Below are positions 6,154 through 15,304 of a stretch of DNA of 35,392 nt, in pieces. A program made the position numbers and the translations under genes. Each line of letters opens with the position of its first letter. Within the stretch, counting starts at the first letter, position 1. Source of the stretch: an uncultured Colwellia sp. (lineage in GTDB: Bacteria > Pseudomonadota > Gammaproteobacteria > Enterobacterales > Alteromonadaceae); contig CAJXYE010000053.1 of assembly GCA_913063325.1 (NCBI GenBank), positions 1 to 35,392 on the forward strand, written 5' to 3'. The notes under the pieces were generated by a model. That model made no database searches and was not told the origin of the DNA. It was given only the letters and a program-made list of their open reading frames with translations.

Positions 6154-9000
6154 CTAACAATTCATAGCACTTATTTCTTTTAGTGCGGCTGGTACAGCAC
6201 ATAGAACTTGATCTATATGTTCGAAAAACTCAAAAAATTCAGGTTCAAGCTCTTCAATATTTAATCCCACCTTTAATTGTGTTTCTATCTGAGTAGTAAT
6301 TTTAGCTAAATTTGGCGCACCTGTATAACAACATGCGCCATTAAGCTTATGGATCAGACGTTTTATTTGAGCAATATCTTCGTTTTTAATCGCATCTTGA
6401 ATGTGTATTTGAATTTCAGGTAAGCTCTCAACTAAACCTAAGAACATTTCTTTAGCTAAATCTGCTTTGTTAGCGCTCCGCTTCAGTGCTAAGGTTAAAT
6501 CAATCACCTTATCCATTTCTTCTGTTTCTTTAATCGCATTATTTGCTTTGATAGGGTTTTCTGGACTTACTAAGTGATTAAAATCACAATATTCATAAAT
6601 GATATGACGTAACATAGATTCATCTATTGGTTTTGTCATATAAGCATTAAAGCCTTGTTGATGCATTTTCTCTTTTTCTCCACTTAATGCATGTGCAGTA
6701 ACTGCAATAATAGGTGTATTATCATTATTATCTAACAGCCTTATTTCTTTTAGCGCACTAATGCCATCCATAACGGGCATTTGAATATCCATAAAGATTA
6801 AAGAAAATGTTTCTACTTTACACAGCTCAATGGCAGCTAAACCATTATCGGCAACAACAACTTCAGCTACTTGCTCTAACAGTAGCGCTTTAATTAACTT
6901 TAAATTAGCCTCATTATCATCAACAGCTAAGACTTTTAACGGCAAGATGTTACCAATAGGAGCATTGAGAGTAAGTTTTTCACTTTTAGTTTCGCAAGTA
7001 GGTTGTAATACTTTACTTAAGGCACTTCGCGTTAGAGGCTTGCTCATACAGCTAATAGCACCATTTGCAATTAAAGCTTCTTGTAGGCTGGGAGAATTGC
7101 TATTTAAAGCTAAATGTATATTATTTGATATTGGCTGTAACTGGACAATGGTTTTCTTTAAATCACTCAAGGCGGTTGATGTTTGGTTATGACCAATCAG
7201 TGCGTAATCAAAACTGCTTTGGGCTTGACCACTATGTGAAAGTACTTGTGATAACTGATGCCTATTTATTACACTGGTAACTCGCATGTTCCAGTGCTTT
7301 AATATGTTTTTAGTGGCTTCGCGACTATGATTGTTCTCTTCAAAGTAGAGTACTGTTTTATTTGCTAAATGTTGATTATCTAACTCCAACATTAACGGCA
7401 TAGCATTAACTTCACATTGAAAAGTAAACCAAAAACTAGAGCCTTGATTTTTTTTGCTGCTGAAACCTATATCACCAGTCATTTCTTTAGCTAGCTTTTG
7501 ACAAATGACTAAACCTAAGCCTGTGCCACCATATAATCGGGTAATGCTTTGGTCTGCTTGGGTAAAAGCATCAAAAATAGTTTTTTTCTGATTGATAGTC
7601 ATGCCAATACCAGTGTCGTTAACTGTGACTTTTAATTTTATATTTTTTTGATCTACTTCTTCACTAGTAATGTCTACAGAGACAGAGCCTTTCGGGGTGA
7701 ACTTTATCGCGTTACTAATTAAGTTGGTGATTATTTGCTTAATTCGCATCGTATCACCGATAAGGGAATCAGGTAATTCTTGTGGAATATTGATAGATAA
7801 TTCAATATTTTTCTTATGAGCGGTAGGTGCTAATAATATTACCGTTTCTTCAATCGACTCTCTTAAAGAGAAGGGAATATTCTCAATGACCATTTTACCC
7901 GCATCAAGTTTTGAAAAATCGAGAATATCATTAATGATGGTTAATAAGTTGTTTGCGGAACGATCAATGGTCTGTAAATAATCTCGTTGATTTTCTGTCA
8001 GTGGCGTTTTCAATACTTGTCGGGTAAAACCTATAACTCCATTAAGCGGTGTGCGTAGTTCATGACTCATATTGGCTAAAAATTCAGACTTTACTCTATT
8101 GGCTTCTTGAGATTTTCGCTTGGAAATACTTAATTCGACATTTTGAATTTCAAACTGCTCTAGACTTTCCCGTAAGTCTATAGTGGCTTGATCGATGCTT
8201 GCATGCATTTCATTCTGGTAACTGTCTAGGGATTGTGCCATGGCATTAATACCATTTTTTAAAAAATTCAACTCGCCAATGAGCTGGCCACTGACTCTAC
8301 TCTCTAATTTCCCTTCTCTTATTCGTTCAATCGCTTGTACCATAGAGTTAATAGGCTTAGTTACTTTTTTAATAAGCCGAAATGCGAAAATAGCGCTAAG
8401 TAAAGAGCCGAGCAAAGCAAACGAAAAGGCAACAATATATTGGCTTTGCTGTTGGAAGTTAAGATGGCTTTTATCAATTTGCATGGCTATGTAGCCAATA
8501 GTTGTAGGTTTGGCGTTATTATTCGTATAATTATATGATGAGTTTGCTATATCGGTCATTGATGTATTAGTTTGACGACTATAATTTTCATCAATGATGG
8601 GAGTTCTAAAAACTATATAATCGGGTATTTCTTGAATGGTAGTGTGCCTTGGTAATACCTCACCAGCTTTAAGTCGCATTAAGTTGGTATCGCCATGGTA
8701 AGCGCTGCTGACGAAAACTTGATTATCTTCGGTAAAAATAACAATACTTTTTACAATGCTTGATTGATTTCGGTGAGTAAAACCAATTAGCTGACGAAGT
8801 TCCACTCTATTCTTGTTCAATAAAGGTGTTTTACTGGCAATTGCAATCGGTTCAATAATGCTTTTAGCACGTTGTTCAATAAAGTGATTTAGTTCAACAG
8901 ACCTACTATAAGAAAAATAACTAGCTAAACCAAAACTGATTAAAGTAGTCGGTATAATAGTGAGTATGATAACCCAGTCTTTCAGGCTTATTTTATGCAT
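6154..9000 (-). CDS. barA: Hybrid sensor histidine kinase BarA
   Basis: Membrane sensor kinase that in relatives phosphorylates UvrY/GacA to drive Csr small-RNA expression. From the preferred ATG at 9000 it has 948 residues (E. coli 918). Order: TM1 (WVIILTIIPTTLISFGL), a periplasmic sensor loop, TM2 (YIVAFSFALLGSLLSAIFAF), HAMP, HisKA with NMSHELRTPL (His about 313), HATPase with GTGLGLVICQ, a degenerate receiver lacking the Asp, a true receiver with FMDIQMPVMDG (Asp about 738) and a C-terminal Hpt with IHKLNGACC (His about 884). All relay residues are present. The frame stays open to a TTG at 9132, but that lies in a repeat element and the added 44 residues have no family counterpart; E. 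coli BarA starts near the chosen Met. No clear Shine-Dalgarno is seen, so the start is moderately sure. Confidence 0.95.
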   Translation of the reverse strand: MHKISLKDWVIILTIIPTTLISFGLASYFSYSRSVELNHFIEQRAKSIIEPIAIASKTPLLNKNRVELRQLIGFTHRNQSSIVKSIVIFTEDNQVFVSSAYHGDTNLMRLKAGEVLPRHTTIQEIPDYIVFRTPIIDENYSRQTNTSMTDIANSSYNYTNNNAKPTTIGYIAMQIDKSHLNFQQQSQYIVAFSFALLGSLLSAIFAFRLIKKVTKPINSMVQAIERIREGKLESRVSGQLIGELNFLKNGINAMAQSLDSYQNEMHASIDQATIDLRESLEQFEIQNVELSISKRKSQEANRVKSEFLANMSHELRTPLNGVIGFTRQVLKTPLTENQRDYLQTIDRSANNLLTIINDILDFSKLDAGKMVIENIPFSLRESIEETVILLAPTAHKKNIELSINIPQELPDSLIGDTMRIKQIITNLISNAIKFTPKGSVSVDITSEEVDQKNIKLKVTVNDTGIGMTINQKKTIFDAFTQADQSITRLYGGTGLGLVICQKLAKEMTGDIGFSSKKNQGSSFWFTFQCEVNAMPLMLELDNQHLANKTVLYFEENNHSREATKNILKHWNMRVTSVINRHQLSQVLSHSGQAQSSFDYALIGHNQTSTALSDLKKTIVQLQPISNNIHLALNSNSPSLQEALIANGAISCMSKPLTRSALSKVLQPTCETKSEKLTLNAPIGNILPLKVLAVDDNEANLKLIKALLLEQVAEVVVADNGLAAIELCKVETFSLIFMDIQMPVMDGISALKEIRLLDNNDNTPIIAVTAHALSGEKEKMHQQGFNAYMTKPIDESMLRHIIYEYCDFNHLVSPENPIKANNAIKETEEMDKVIDLTLALKRSANKADLAKEMFLGLVESLPEIQIHIQDAIKNEDIAQIKRLIHKLNGACCYTGAPNLAKITTQIETQLKVGLNIEELEPEFFEFFEHIDQVLCAVPAALKEISAMNC

Positions 9001-9117
9001 TTTTTGTTGAACTTTTTTGATAAATTTAGGGTAAAATACCCACTGAAATAAATAGCTATCTAGATGATTATCCAACTTAACATAAATAATCTCATAAGCT
9101 GCTATAAATTTATAGTA

Positions 9118-9178
9118 TATACCCGTTACCAATCAAAGAAGCACTCTGAAAAAAACATCTTGAATGGCAACGGGTATA
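9118..9178. repeat. Short palindromic element (61 bp)
   Basis: TATACCCGTTACCAATCAA on the left pairs with TTGAATGGCAACGGGTATA on the right, enclosing about 23 bases. The ends belong to the TATACCC type. It abuts the longer element that starts at 9177, sharing the bases TA, and lies just upstream of barA. Confidence 0.75.
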
Positions 9179-9442
9179 TACCCAAGCCACCTCAAGGTGC
9201 AGGATTCAGCTGGAATTAGAAACGCCTTTAGGTTAGGCATTGATTGAAGAGAATGGTTGTTCCCTTGTCGAAATCAATAACGTAGCCTAAAACGTTTCTA
9301 AACCAGCCTTTATGGGACACCTGAGCAAACCATGTTCATCGTTGCGTATGTAATTAAGGGAACAACCATTAATTACATACGCGCCTTGGTCATGAATCGC
9401 TCAGATGTCCTGAAACGAGCATATTGAAGTCGCTTGGGTATA
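9177..9442. repeat. MITE-like element, TATACCC type
   Basis: 266 bp bounded by TATACCCAAGCCACCTCAA and TTGAAGTCGCTTGGGTATA. The core, GGCATTGATTGAAGAGAAT...TTGTCGAAATCAATAACG, matches the reversed core of the ATACCA-type elements, and a second inner palindrome (GCGTATGTAATTAAGGG...TTAATTACATACGC) follows. No ORF. It occupies nearly the whole gap between the divergent barA and rlmD genes, so their promoters must lie inside or beside it. Confidence 0.85.
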
Positions 9443-9504
9443 GATAGCGAAGTTACTTCAAAGTAAGCATTAGTTAATAAAATCAGCGTTAATTTAGGGT
9501 GAAA

Positions 9505-10902
9505 ATGGCAAATTATTTTAAAGCAGCAGTAAAACCAAAAGCGTTACCTCAGCTATTGACTGTTACTGTTGATAAACTTGATATGAACGGTGTAGGTGTC
9601 GCCCGCTGGCAGAACAAACCTATTTTTATTGCCGGCGCTTTACCCAATGAAGTTGTTGAGGTGAAGGTTATTGAACAAAAGAGTAAATATTCTCGCGCTA
9701 AGCTTATCTCAATAAACAAAAAGAGTGATAGTCGTGCAATACCTAAGTGCCAGCATTTTGGTATTTGTGGTGGATGTGACTTGCAAATGCTTGACTTGGA
9801 AGAGCAGCTACTCTTTAAGCAACAAAAAATTACTGATTTATTCTCTCGAAGTTTCAGCCCCCAAGACTTGACTGATAAAATTGATACTTCAGCGTTACCT
9901 TGGCAAGCAGCAATAAAAAGTAGTCCCTGGCATTACCGCCGTAAAGCACGCATAGGGGTACAATTTGACAAAAAGTCTCAAGCGACCATTGGCTTTAGAC
10001 AAAAATCGACCAATCAGTTAGCGGCAATAAAATCGTGCCCTGTTTTAGTTGAGCCACTGAATGCTATTTTCCCCTTGCTCAAAAAGCTATTAGCCCAACT
10101 AACCGTAAAATCGGCTATTGGCCATATAGAAGTGATTCAAGCCGATATTATTGATATAAATTCGGACAATAAAATAACTGATAAAATTGTTGTCATTGTT
10201 CGTCAAATAAGGGCTATGAGTGAGACTGATGTTGGGCTTTGGCAATCATCTGCTCAGAAAAATAACTGGCATGTCATCATTGATGATGGGGACAAGCAAC
10301 TACCCCTTATTAGCCTTAAGGAGAACATCCCTACGGTACTCTCTTATGAATTAGCTGATAGTAGTAACATATATTTTTCCAGTAGTGATTTTATTCAAAT
10401 TAACCATCAGGTTAATAATGCCATGATTAATCAAGCATTAGCTTGGTTAAATGTTTTATCTACCGATAATGTGCTCGACTTGTTTTGCGGCCTTGGAAAT
10501 TTTAGCCTAGCGCTGGCAAAATATGCAAAATGTGTTATTGGTGTTGAGGGCGTTCAAGGCATGGTTGATAAAGCTATACGTAATGCTCAAGTTAATGATT
10601 TTGATAATTGTAAATTTTATCAAGCCGATTTGAACAGCCATTGGCTGCTAGAGTCATGGGCTAAAGGAGATACTTTTGACAAGGTATTACTTGATCCTGC
10701 CAGAGCCGGTGCACAAGAAGCCGTGAGACAAATTGCGGAATTAAAGATACCTAGTGTGCTTTATGTCAGCTGTGATCCGGCAACGTTAGCAAGAGATAGT
10801 GCCGTTCTTGTTTCTCAGGGTTATAAGCTTGAGAAAATATCACTCATGGACATGTTTTCACAAACAAAGCATGTAGAGACTATGGTATTGTTTACTCGAT
10901 AA
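9505..10902 (+). CDS. rlmD: 23S rRNA (uracil-1939-C5) methyltransferase RlmD
   Basis: SAM-dependent enzyme that makes m5U1939 in 23S rRNA. 465 residues from ATG 9505, which has AGGG five bases upstream; a GTG at 9499 in frame is the alternative. Order: N-terminal TRAM/OB domain (LDMNGVGVARWQNKPIFIAGALPNE), the iron-sulphur cysteines CQHFGICGGC (82, 88, 91) plus C178 in KSCPVL, then the methyltransferase domain with VLDLFCGLGNFSLALA, LLDPARAGA, and the catalytic cysteine in YVSCDPATLARD. All key residues are present. relA follows 33 bases later on the same strand, so the two are probably cotranscribed, as in relatives. Confidence 0.95.
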   Translation: MANYFKAAVKPKALPQLLTVTVDKLDMNGVGVARWQNKPIFIAGALPNEVVEVKVIEQKSKYSRAKLISINKKSDSRAIPKCQHFGICGGCDLQMLDLEEQLLFKQQKITDLFSRSFSPQDLTDKIDTSALPWQAAIKSSPWHYRRKARIGVQFDKKSQATIGFRQKSTNQLAAIKSCPVLVEPLNAIFPLLKKLLAQLTVKSAIGHIEVIQADIIDINSDNKITDKIVVIVRQIRAMSETDVGLWQSSAQKNNWHVIIDDGDKQLPLISLKENIPTVLSYELADSSNIYFSSSDFIQINHQVNNAMINQALAWLNVLSTDNVLDLFCGLGNFSLALAKYAKCVIGVEGVQGMVDKAIRNAQVNDFDNCKFYQADLNSHWLLESWAKGDTFDKVLLDPARAGAQEAVRQIAELKIPSVLYVSCDPATLARDSAVLVSQGYKLEKISLMDMFSQTKHVETMVLFTR

Positions 10903-10935
10903 TATTTAGCAGTTTTCCAAGATAAAGGGATACCT

Positions 10936-13149
10936 ATGGTTTCCGTACGTAAATCACATCAAACAACAGTGCAAAGCTTTGAGCAATGGCTAATTGGTTT
11001 AGCGTTAACTGATGTTAAAGTTAACGCTTTGTCAGCTTTATGGTTACAGGTGTCCGGCTATTATCAGCAGGAAAATTCGCTGAAGCTCGAGTTACTGAAT
11101 AAAAGCATGGAAATGGTTGAGATTTTAAGTGGTTTAAATCTCGATGCTGATTCGTTAGTTGCTGCTTTTCTTTCTCCCCTATTAGCAAACAATGTTATTG
11201 GTATAGAATTTGTTAAAGAACAGTTTTCTAAAGATATCTTGATGCTTTGCCAAGGGGTTGAACAGATGGCAGCGATTAAAGCGCTTCGTCAACAAAGCAA
11301 TCAATCCAACGATCAAGCGCCACAAAACATAGATAATATTCGCCGTATGTTATTAGCCATGGTTGATGATGTACGCGCTGTAGTGATCAAACTAGCAGAA
11401 CGTTTATGTGATTTACGCGAAAAGAAAAATAGTGATGAAGAAACACGGGTCTTGGCCGCCAAAGAGAGCGCTAATATTTATGCCCCGTTAGCTAACCGCT
11501 TAGGAATAGGGCAATTAAAGTGGGAGCTGGAAGATATTTCATTTCGTTACCTTCACCCGCAAGTTTATAAAAAAATTGCCAAGCTTTTAGATGAAACGAG
11601 ATTAGAGCGAGAGCAATACATGGCCAGCTTTGTTGGTCATTTAAACAGTGAATTGGTTACTTTAGCTATAAATGGCGAAGTTTATGGTCGTCCTAAGCAC
11701 ATTTATAGCATCTGGAAGAAAATGCAGCAAAAGTCACTTGATTTTGAACAGCTGTTTGATGTGCGTGCTGTGCGTGTTGTCGTTGAAAAAGTACAAGATT
11801 GTTATTCTGCCTTGGGCATAGTTCATACCGAGTGGCAGCATATTGCAAAAGAATTTTCTGATTATGTCGCAACACCTAAGGCTAATGGTTATCAATCTAT
11901 ACATACCGTGGTATTAGGACCAGAAGGGAAATCGGTCGAAGTACAAATTAGAACTAAGCAAATGGATGATGATGCAGAGCTAGGTGTTGCTGCGCATTGG
12001 CGTTATAAAGAAGGTCAAGCGAGCGGTAAAACTAACAGCTTCGACGACAAGGTTGGTTGGCTTAGAAAAATATTGCAATGGCAAGATGATGTTAGCGAGA
12101 GTGGTGAGATACTTGATGAATTACGGAGTCAGGTTTTTGAAGACAGGATTTATGTATTCACCCCAAGTGGCGATGTTATCGATTTACCTATGGGGGCAAC
12201 GCCCTTAGACTTTGCCTATTATATTCACTCTAATGTAGGCCATTGTTGTATTGGCGCTAAAGTGTTTGGCAAAATTGTGCCTTTTACTCATCAACTGCAA
12301 ACAGGTGATCAAGTAGAGGTACTAACAAGCAAACAACCAAACCCGAGCCGAGATTGGCTTAATCCTAATTTAAACTATATATACTCTTCCCGTGCTCGCG
12401 CTAAAGTTCAGCACTTCTTTAAATTATTAGATAGAGATAAGTATATTGTCCAAGGAAAAGAGCTATTTGACAGTGAAATTGCAAAACATGACCTTGCCAC
12501 AATAGATTTATTAACTGCGGCAAAACGTTTCAATATGAAAACTGTTGATGATCTTTATGCTGCGATAGGTACTGGTAACGCACGGTTACAGCAAGTTGTT
12601 AATCACTTTACCCAGCTTGAGAGTAAATTAAAGCCACCGCCTGAAATAGATCCACAGAGTTTAGTTAAACAAAGCTCAATGAGTAAAGCATTAGCGCAAG
12701 ATGATAATGGTATTACTGTTTCTGGCGTGGGTAATTTACTTACCCATATGGCGAAGTGTTGCCAACCTGTACCTGGAGATGCTATTTCAGGTTTTATTAC
12801 CCAAGGACGTGGTATCTCTGTACATCGTCAAGACTGTGAGCAATTAGCTAATGCTCTGAATTTACAATCGGAGCGGTTAGTTGAAGTGCAATGGGGAGCT
12901 GAGGATAAACAAAGTTACCAAGCTTCAGCACAAATAATTGGCAGCGATAGACAAGGCTTATTACGCGATATTTCTACTATTATTGCCAACGAAAGAGTAA
13001 GCATTGTTGGAATGGAAAGTAATACCGATAAAGTAAAACAAACCGTGAGCATGAACCTAAAGTTAGAAGTAGCTAGTAGTGAGTTATTAACGCGAGTTTT
13101 AGACAAACTACGCCAAATAGATGATGTTACACAGGTAAGACGACTTTAG
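10936..13149 (+). CDS. relA: (p)ppGpp synthetase RelA
   Basis: Ribosome-associated synthetase that makes (p)ppGpp from ATP and GTP/GDP when uncharged tRNA is in the A site. 737 residues (E. coli 744). Order: a pseudo-HD domain with the hydrolase HD residues lost (SPLLANNVIG replaces them), the synthetase domain with GRPKHIYSIWKKMQ, FDVRAVR and NGYQSIHT, TGS (VFTPSGDVIDLPMGATPLDFAY), a zinc-finger/helical region with MAKCCQPVPGD, and a C-terminal ACT domain. The RelA-type acidic EXDD loop reads EFSD here (E-F-S-D before YVATPK), one residue off. AAGGGA six bases before the ATG. It sits between rlmD and mazG, probably one operon. Confidence 0.96.
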   Translation: MVSVRKSHQTTVQSFEQWLIGLALTDVKVNALSALWLQVSGYYQQENSLKLELLNKSMEMVEILSGLNLDADSLVAAFLSPLLANNVIGIEFVKEQFSKDILMLCQGVEQMAAIKALRQQSNQSNDQAPQNIDNIRRMLLAMVDDVRAVVIKLAERLCDLREKKNSDEETRVLAAKESANIYAPLANRLGIGQLKWELEDISFRYLHPQVYKKIAKLLDETRLEREQYMASFVGHLNSELVTLAINGEVYGRPKHIYSIWKKMQQKSLDFEQLFDVRAVRVVVEKVQDCYSALGIVHTEWQHIAKEFSDYVATPKANGYQSIHTVVLGPEGKSVEVQIRTKQMDDDAELGVAAHWRYKEGQASGKTNSFDDKVGWLRKILQWQDDVSESGEILDELRSQVFEDRIYVFTPSGDVIDLPMGATPLDFAYYIHSNVGHCCIGAKVFGKIVPFTHQLQTGDQVEVLTSKQPNPSRDWLNPNLNYIYSSRARAKVQHFFKLLDRDKYIVQGKELFDSEIAKHDLATIDLLTAAKRFNMKTVDDLYAAIGTGNARLQQVVNHFTQLESKLKPPPEIDPQSLVKQSSMSKALAQDDNGITVSGVGNLLTHMAKCCQPVPGDAISGFITQGRGISVHRQDCEQLANALNLQSERLVEVQWGAEDKQSYQASAQIIGSDRQGLLRDISTIIANERVSIVGMESNTDKVKQTVSMNLKLEVASSELLTRVLDKLRQIDDVTQVRRL

Positions 13150-13223
13150 TCTTTTCTCTGTACCTGAACAAGCTGACGCATCAAAACCGATACAACTGAA
13201 ACAAGTGAAAAGAAGTAACTAAA

Positions 13224-14057
13224 ATGCTAAATGAACAAGCCTCAATAAACAAACTTCGTTGGATTATGTCTGAGTTACGTGACCCTGAAACGGGGTGTCC
13301 GTGGGATATCAAGCAAGATTTCGCTTCTATAACAAGTCACACTTTAGAAGAAGCATATGAAGTTGTCGATGCTATCGAACAAGGTGATTTTGTCGAGCTT
13401 GAGAAGGAGCTTGGTGACTTACTCTTTCAGGTGATTTTTTATAGCCAACTGGGTAAAGAGCAGCAATACTTTGACTTTGATAGTGTTATCGCTGCAATTT
13501 GTGAAAAACTTATCAGGCGTCATCCTCACGTATTTGCTCAGGCAAGTTTACAAACAGATGAAGAAATTAAAGCCAATTGGGAAAATGAAAAGGCATTAGA
13601 AAGACAGCAAAAGGCGGGGAATAACGCTGACCTAGATGATTTGACTAATTTAAGTATATTGGCCGATATCCCTAAAAATTTACCCGCTTTGTCTCAAGCG
13701 GCAAAAATTCAAAAACGATGTTCTCATGTCGGTTTTGATTGGGACAACGTGACAGATGTTTTCGCTAAAATTGAAGAAGAAGTGCAAGAGGTTAAGGACG
13801 AATTAGAAGCTGATACTATTGATAGAAAAGCGTTAGGTGAAGAAATAGGTGATTTAATGTTTGCAGTAGTAAACTTATGTCGTCACGCCAAAGAAGACCC
13901 TGAAACGCTGCTTCGCCAAGCGAATAAAAAGTTTAGCCGGCGTTTTGTTGGCGTTGAAGAGCAAGTAAATCAATCAGGTAAATCCTTTACTGAACATGAC
14001 TTAGCTGAATTAGAAAGTTATTGGCAGCAAGTTAAAATCCAAGAAAAGCAAGTATAA
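13224..14057 (+). CDS. mazG: Nucleoside triphosphate pyrophosphohydrolase MazG
   Basis: Hydrolyses NTPs to NMP and pyrophosphate; in E. coli it counters (p)ppGpp build-up and clears aberrant nucleotides. 277 residues (E. coli 263) with two MazG repeats: the first with CPWDIKQ, EEAYEVVDAIE and ELGDLLFQVIFYS, the second with EEEVQEVKDELE and EEIGDLMFAVVNLCRH. The EExxE and ExxD metal-binding acids are present in both. It lies 74 bases after relA and 20 before a methyltransferase gene, in line with the common relA-mazG pairing. Confidence 0.95.
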   Translation: MLNEQASINKLRWIMSELRDPETGCPWDIKQDFASITSHTLEEAYEVVDAIEQGDFVELEKELGDLLFQVIFYSQLGKEQQYFDFDSVIAAICEKLIRRHPHVFAQASLQTDEEIKANWENEKALERQQKAGNNADLDDLTNLSILADIPKNLPALSQAAKIQKRCSHVGFDWDNVTDVFAKIEEEVQEVKDELEADTIDRKALGEEIGDLMFAVVNLCRHAKEDPETLLRQANKKFSRRFVGVEEQVNQSGKSFTEHDLAELESYWQQVKIQEKQV

Positions 14058-14077
14058 GAAGTTTCTTCTATACTTGC

Positions 14078-14698
14078 ATGACCAGAAATAAGACATTGAA
14101 TATGACTGAACACTTGACCGAGAAAATGACTGAAAAAAACGAACTAAATAAAGCCCACGTTACCATAGCGCTAACTAACCCAAAAACACCCACTAATGTT
14201 GGAGCAGTAATGCGTGCCGCGGGGTGTTATCAGGCGGATCAAATCATTTATAATGGTAATCGATATGCAAAAGCGGCGGAGTATCATAAACACACATTAC
14301 AAACTGATACCTTCAACATGCGAGATAAAATACCTTTATTGCAAGTAGAAAGTTTTATAAATATCAAAGACTCACTGGAAAGTATTCCATCGTCTGCTAA
14401 AATAATTTGTGTAGACTTGGTAGAAGGTGCAACACCGTTGCCACACTTTGTTCATCCAGAGCAAGCTGTTTATATTTTCGGTCCAGAAGATAGCTCGGTA
14501 AAACAAGACGTCATTGATATAGCAGATGATGTTGTTTATGTGCCAACGATAGGATGTATGAATCTAGCGGCAACGGTTAATGTTTTGCTTTATGACCGGT
14601 TAGCAAAATCATTGACTAATCAGAAAGACTCAATGTTAGCTGACAATGCCTTGATTCGAAAAAGTCGTGATACCAATAACACCTCAAAATTTAGGTAA
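14078..14698 (+). CDS. TrmH/SpoU-family RNA 2'-O-methyltransferase
   Basis: 206 residues of the SPOUT superfamily, knotted SAM-dependent methyltransferases that 2'-O-methylate tRNA or rRNA. Motifs: ALTNPKTPTNVGAVMRAAGC (motif 1, with N and R), AVYIFGPEDSSV (motif 2) and VPTIGCMNLAATVNVLLYDR (motif 3, with N-L-A-x-x-V). The target nucleotide cannot be read from the sequence. The start is unclear: in-frame ATGs at 14078, 14102 and 14126 all lack a strong Shine-Dalgarno, and the N-terminal 20 residues are low complexity. Closely follows mazG, so probably the same transcript. Confidence 0.88.
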   Translation: MTRNKTLNMTEHLTEKMTEKNELNKAHVTIALTNPKTPTNVGAVMRAAGCYQADQIIYNGNRYAKAAEYHKHTLQTDTFNMRDKIPLLQVESFINIKDSLESIPSSAKIICVDLVEGATPLPHFVHPEQAVYIFGPEDSSVKQDVIDIADDVVYVPTIGCMNLAATVNVLLYDRLAKSLTNQKDSMLADNALIRKSRDTNNTSKFR

Positions 14699-14782
14699 CG
14701 CCATCTTTAATGGTATGCCTGTTTTCTATTGAGGTGAATATTTTTTCACTTATGCTTTATAAGCAAAGGGAGTTATTACTTG

Positions 14783-15175
14783 ATGGAATACCAGTTAGCC
14801 CAAGTAGGAAATAAAGGTAAAGTGTTAGTTCTAAAAGTAACGGGAATATTATTTGTCGGATTAGCCATTTTAGGTGTTGTACTACCTATTTTGCCTACAA
14901 CACCATTTTTATTGGTGGCAGCGGCTTGTTTTGCTAAATCTTCACCTGAAATGCAGCGAAGGCTTTTAGCCAATAAAACCTTTGGGCCATTAATTCATGA
15001 TTGGCAAAAGTACCGCAGTATTCCTAGAAAAGCTAAACGTATTGCCTTATTAACAATGATCCTCTCGGTATGCTGGTCGGCTTTTATGTTGCAAAGCCTT
15101 GCACTTACAGCACTGGTCGTTGCCTTAGTTATTGGTCCGTTTATTTTCTTAGTGCGCTTGCCTGAGAGTAAATAA
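14783..15175 (+). CDS. YbaN-like DUF454 inner membrane protein
   Basis: 130 residues from ATG 14783; a TTG at 14780 is in frame. AAGGGAG lies upstream. Two hydrophobic regions, VTGILFVGLAILGVVLPILP in the first half and a long double stretch from ALLTMILSVCWSAFMLQSLAL to VIGPFIFLV near the end, with the DUF454 signature LPTTPFLLVAAACFAKSSP followed by LLANKTFGPLIHDW. Function unknown in this family. It is 84 bases after the methyltransferase gene, same strand, and convergent with the DUF4202 gene. Confidence 0.88.
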   Translation: MEYQLAQVGNKGKVLVLKVTGILFVGLAILGVVLPILPTTPFLLVAAACFAKSSPEMQRRLLANKTFGPLIHDWQKYRSIPRKAKRIALLTMILSVCWSAFMLQSLALTALVVALVIGPFIFLVRLPESK

Positions 15176-15304
15176 CTACACGACATACTGGTAAGTAAAT
15201 TGGGCAGACCCTCTAGCTTTAATATTAAAAGTACGAAGTTGAGAAGTCTGCATTGTCATTTTTAGTCTATCAGGTGATGACTAAGGTTGCCGTTAAGGCA
15301 AATA

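Noticed and set aside
6830..8494. Plus-strand frames inside barA
   Set aside because: They lie antisense to an intact, motif-complete kinase and lack any family signature or start signal.
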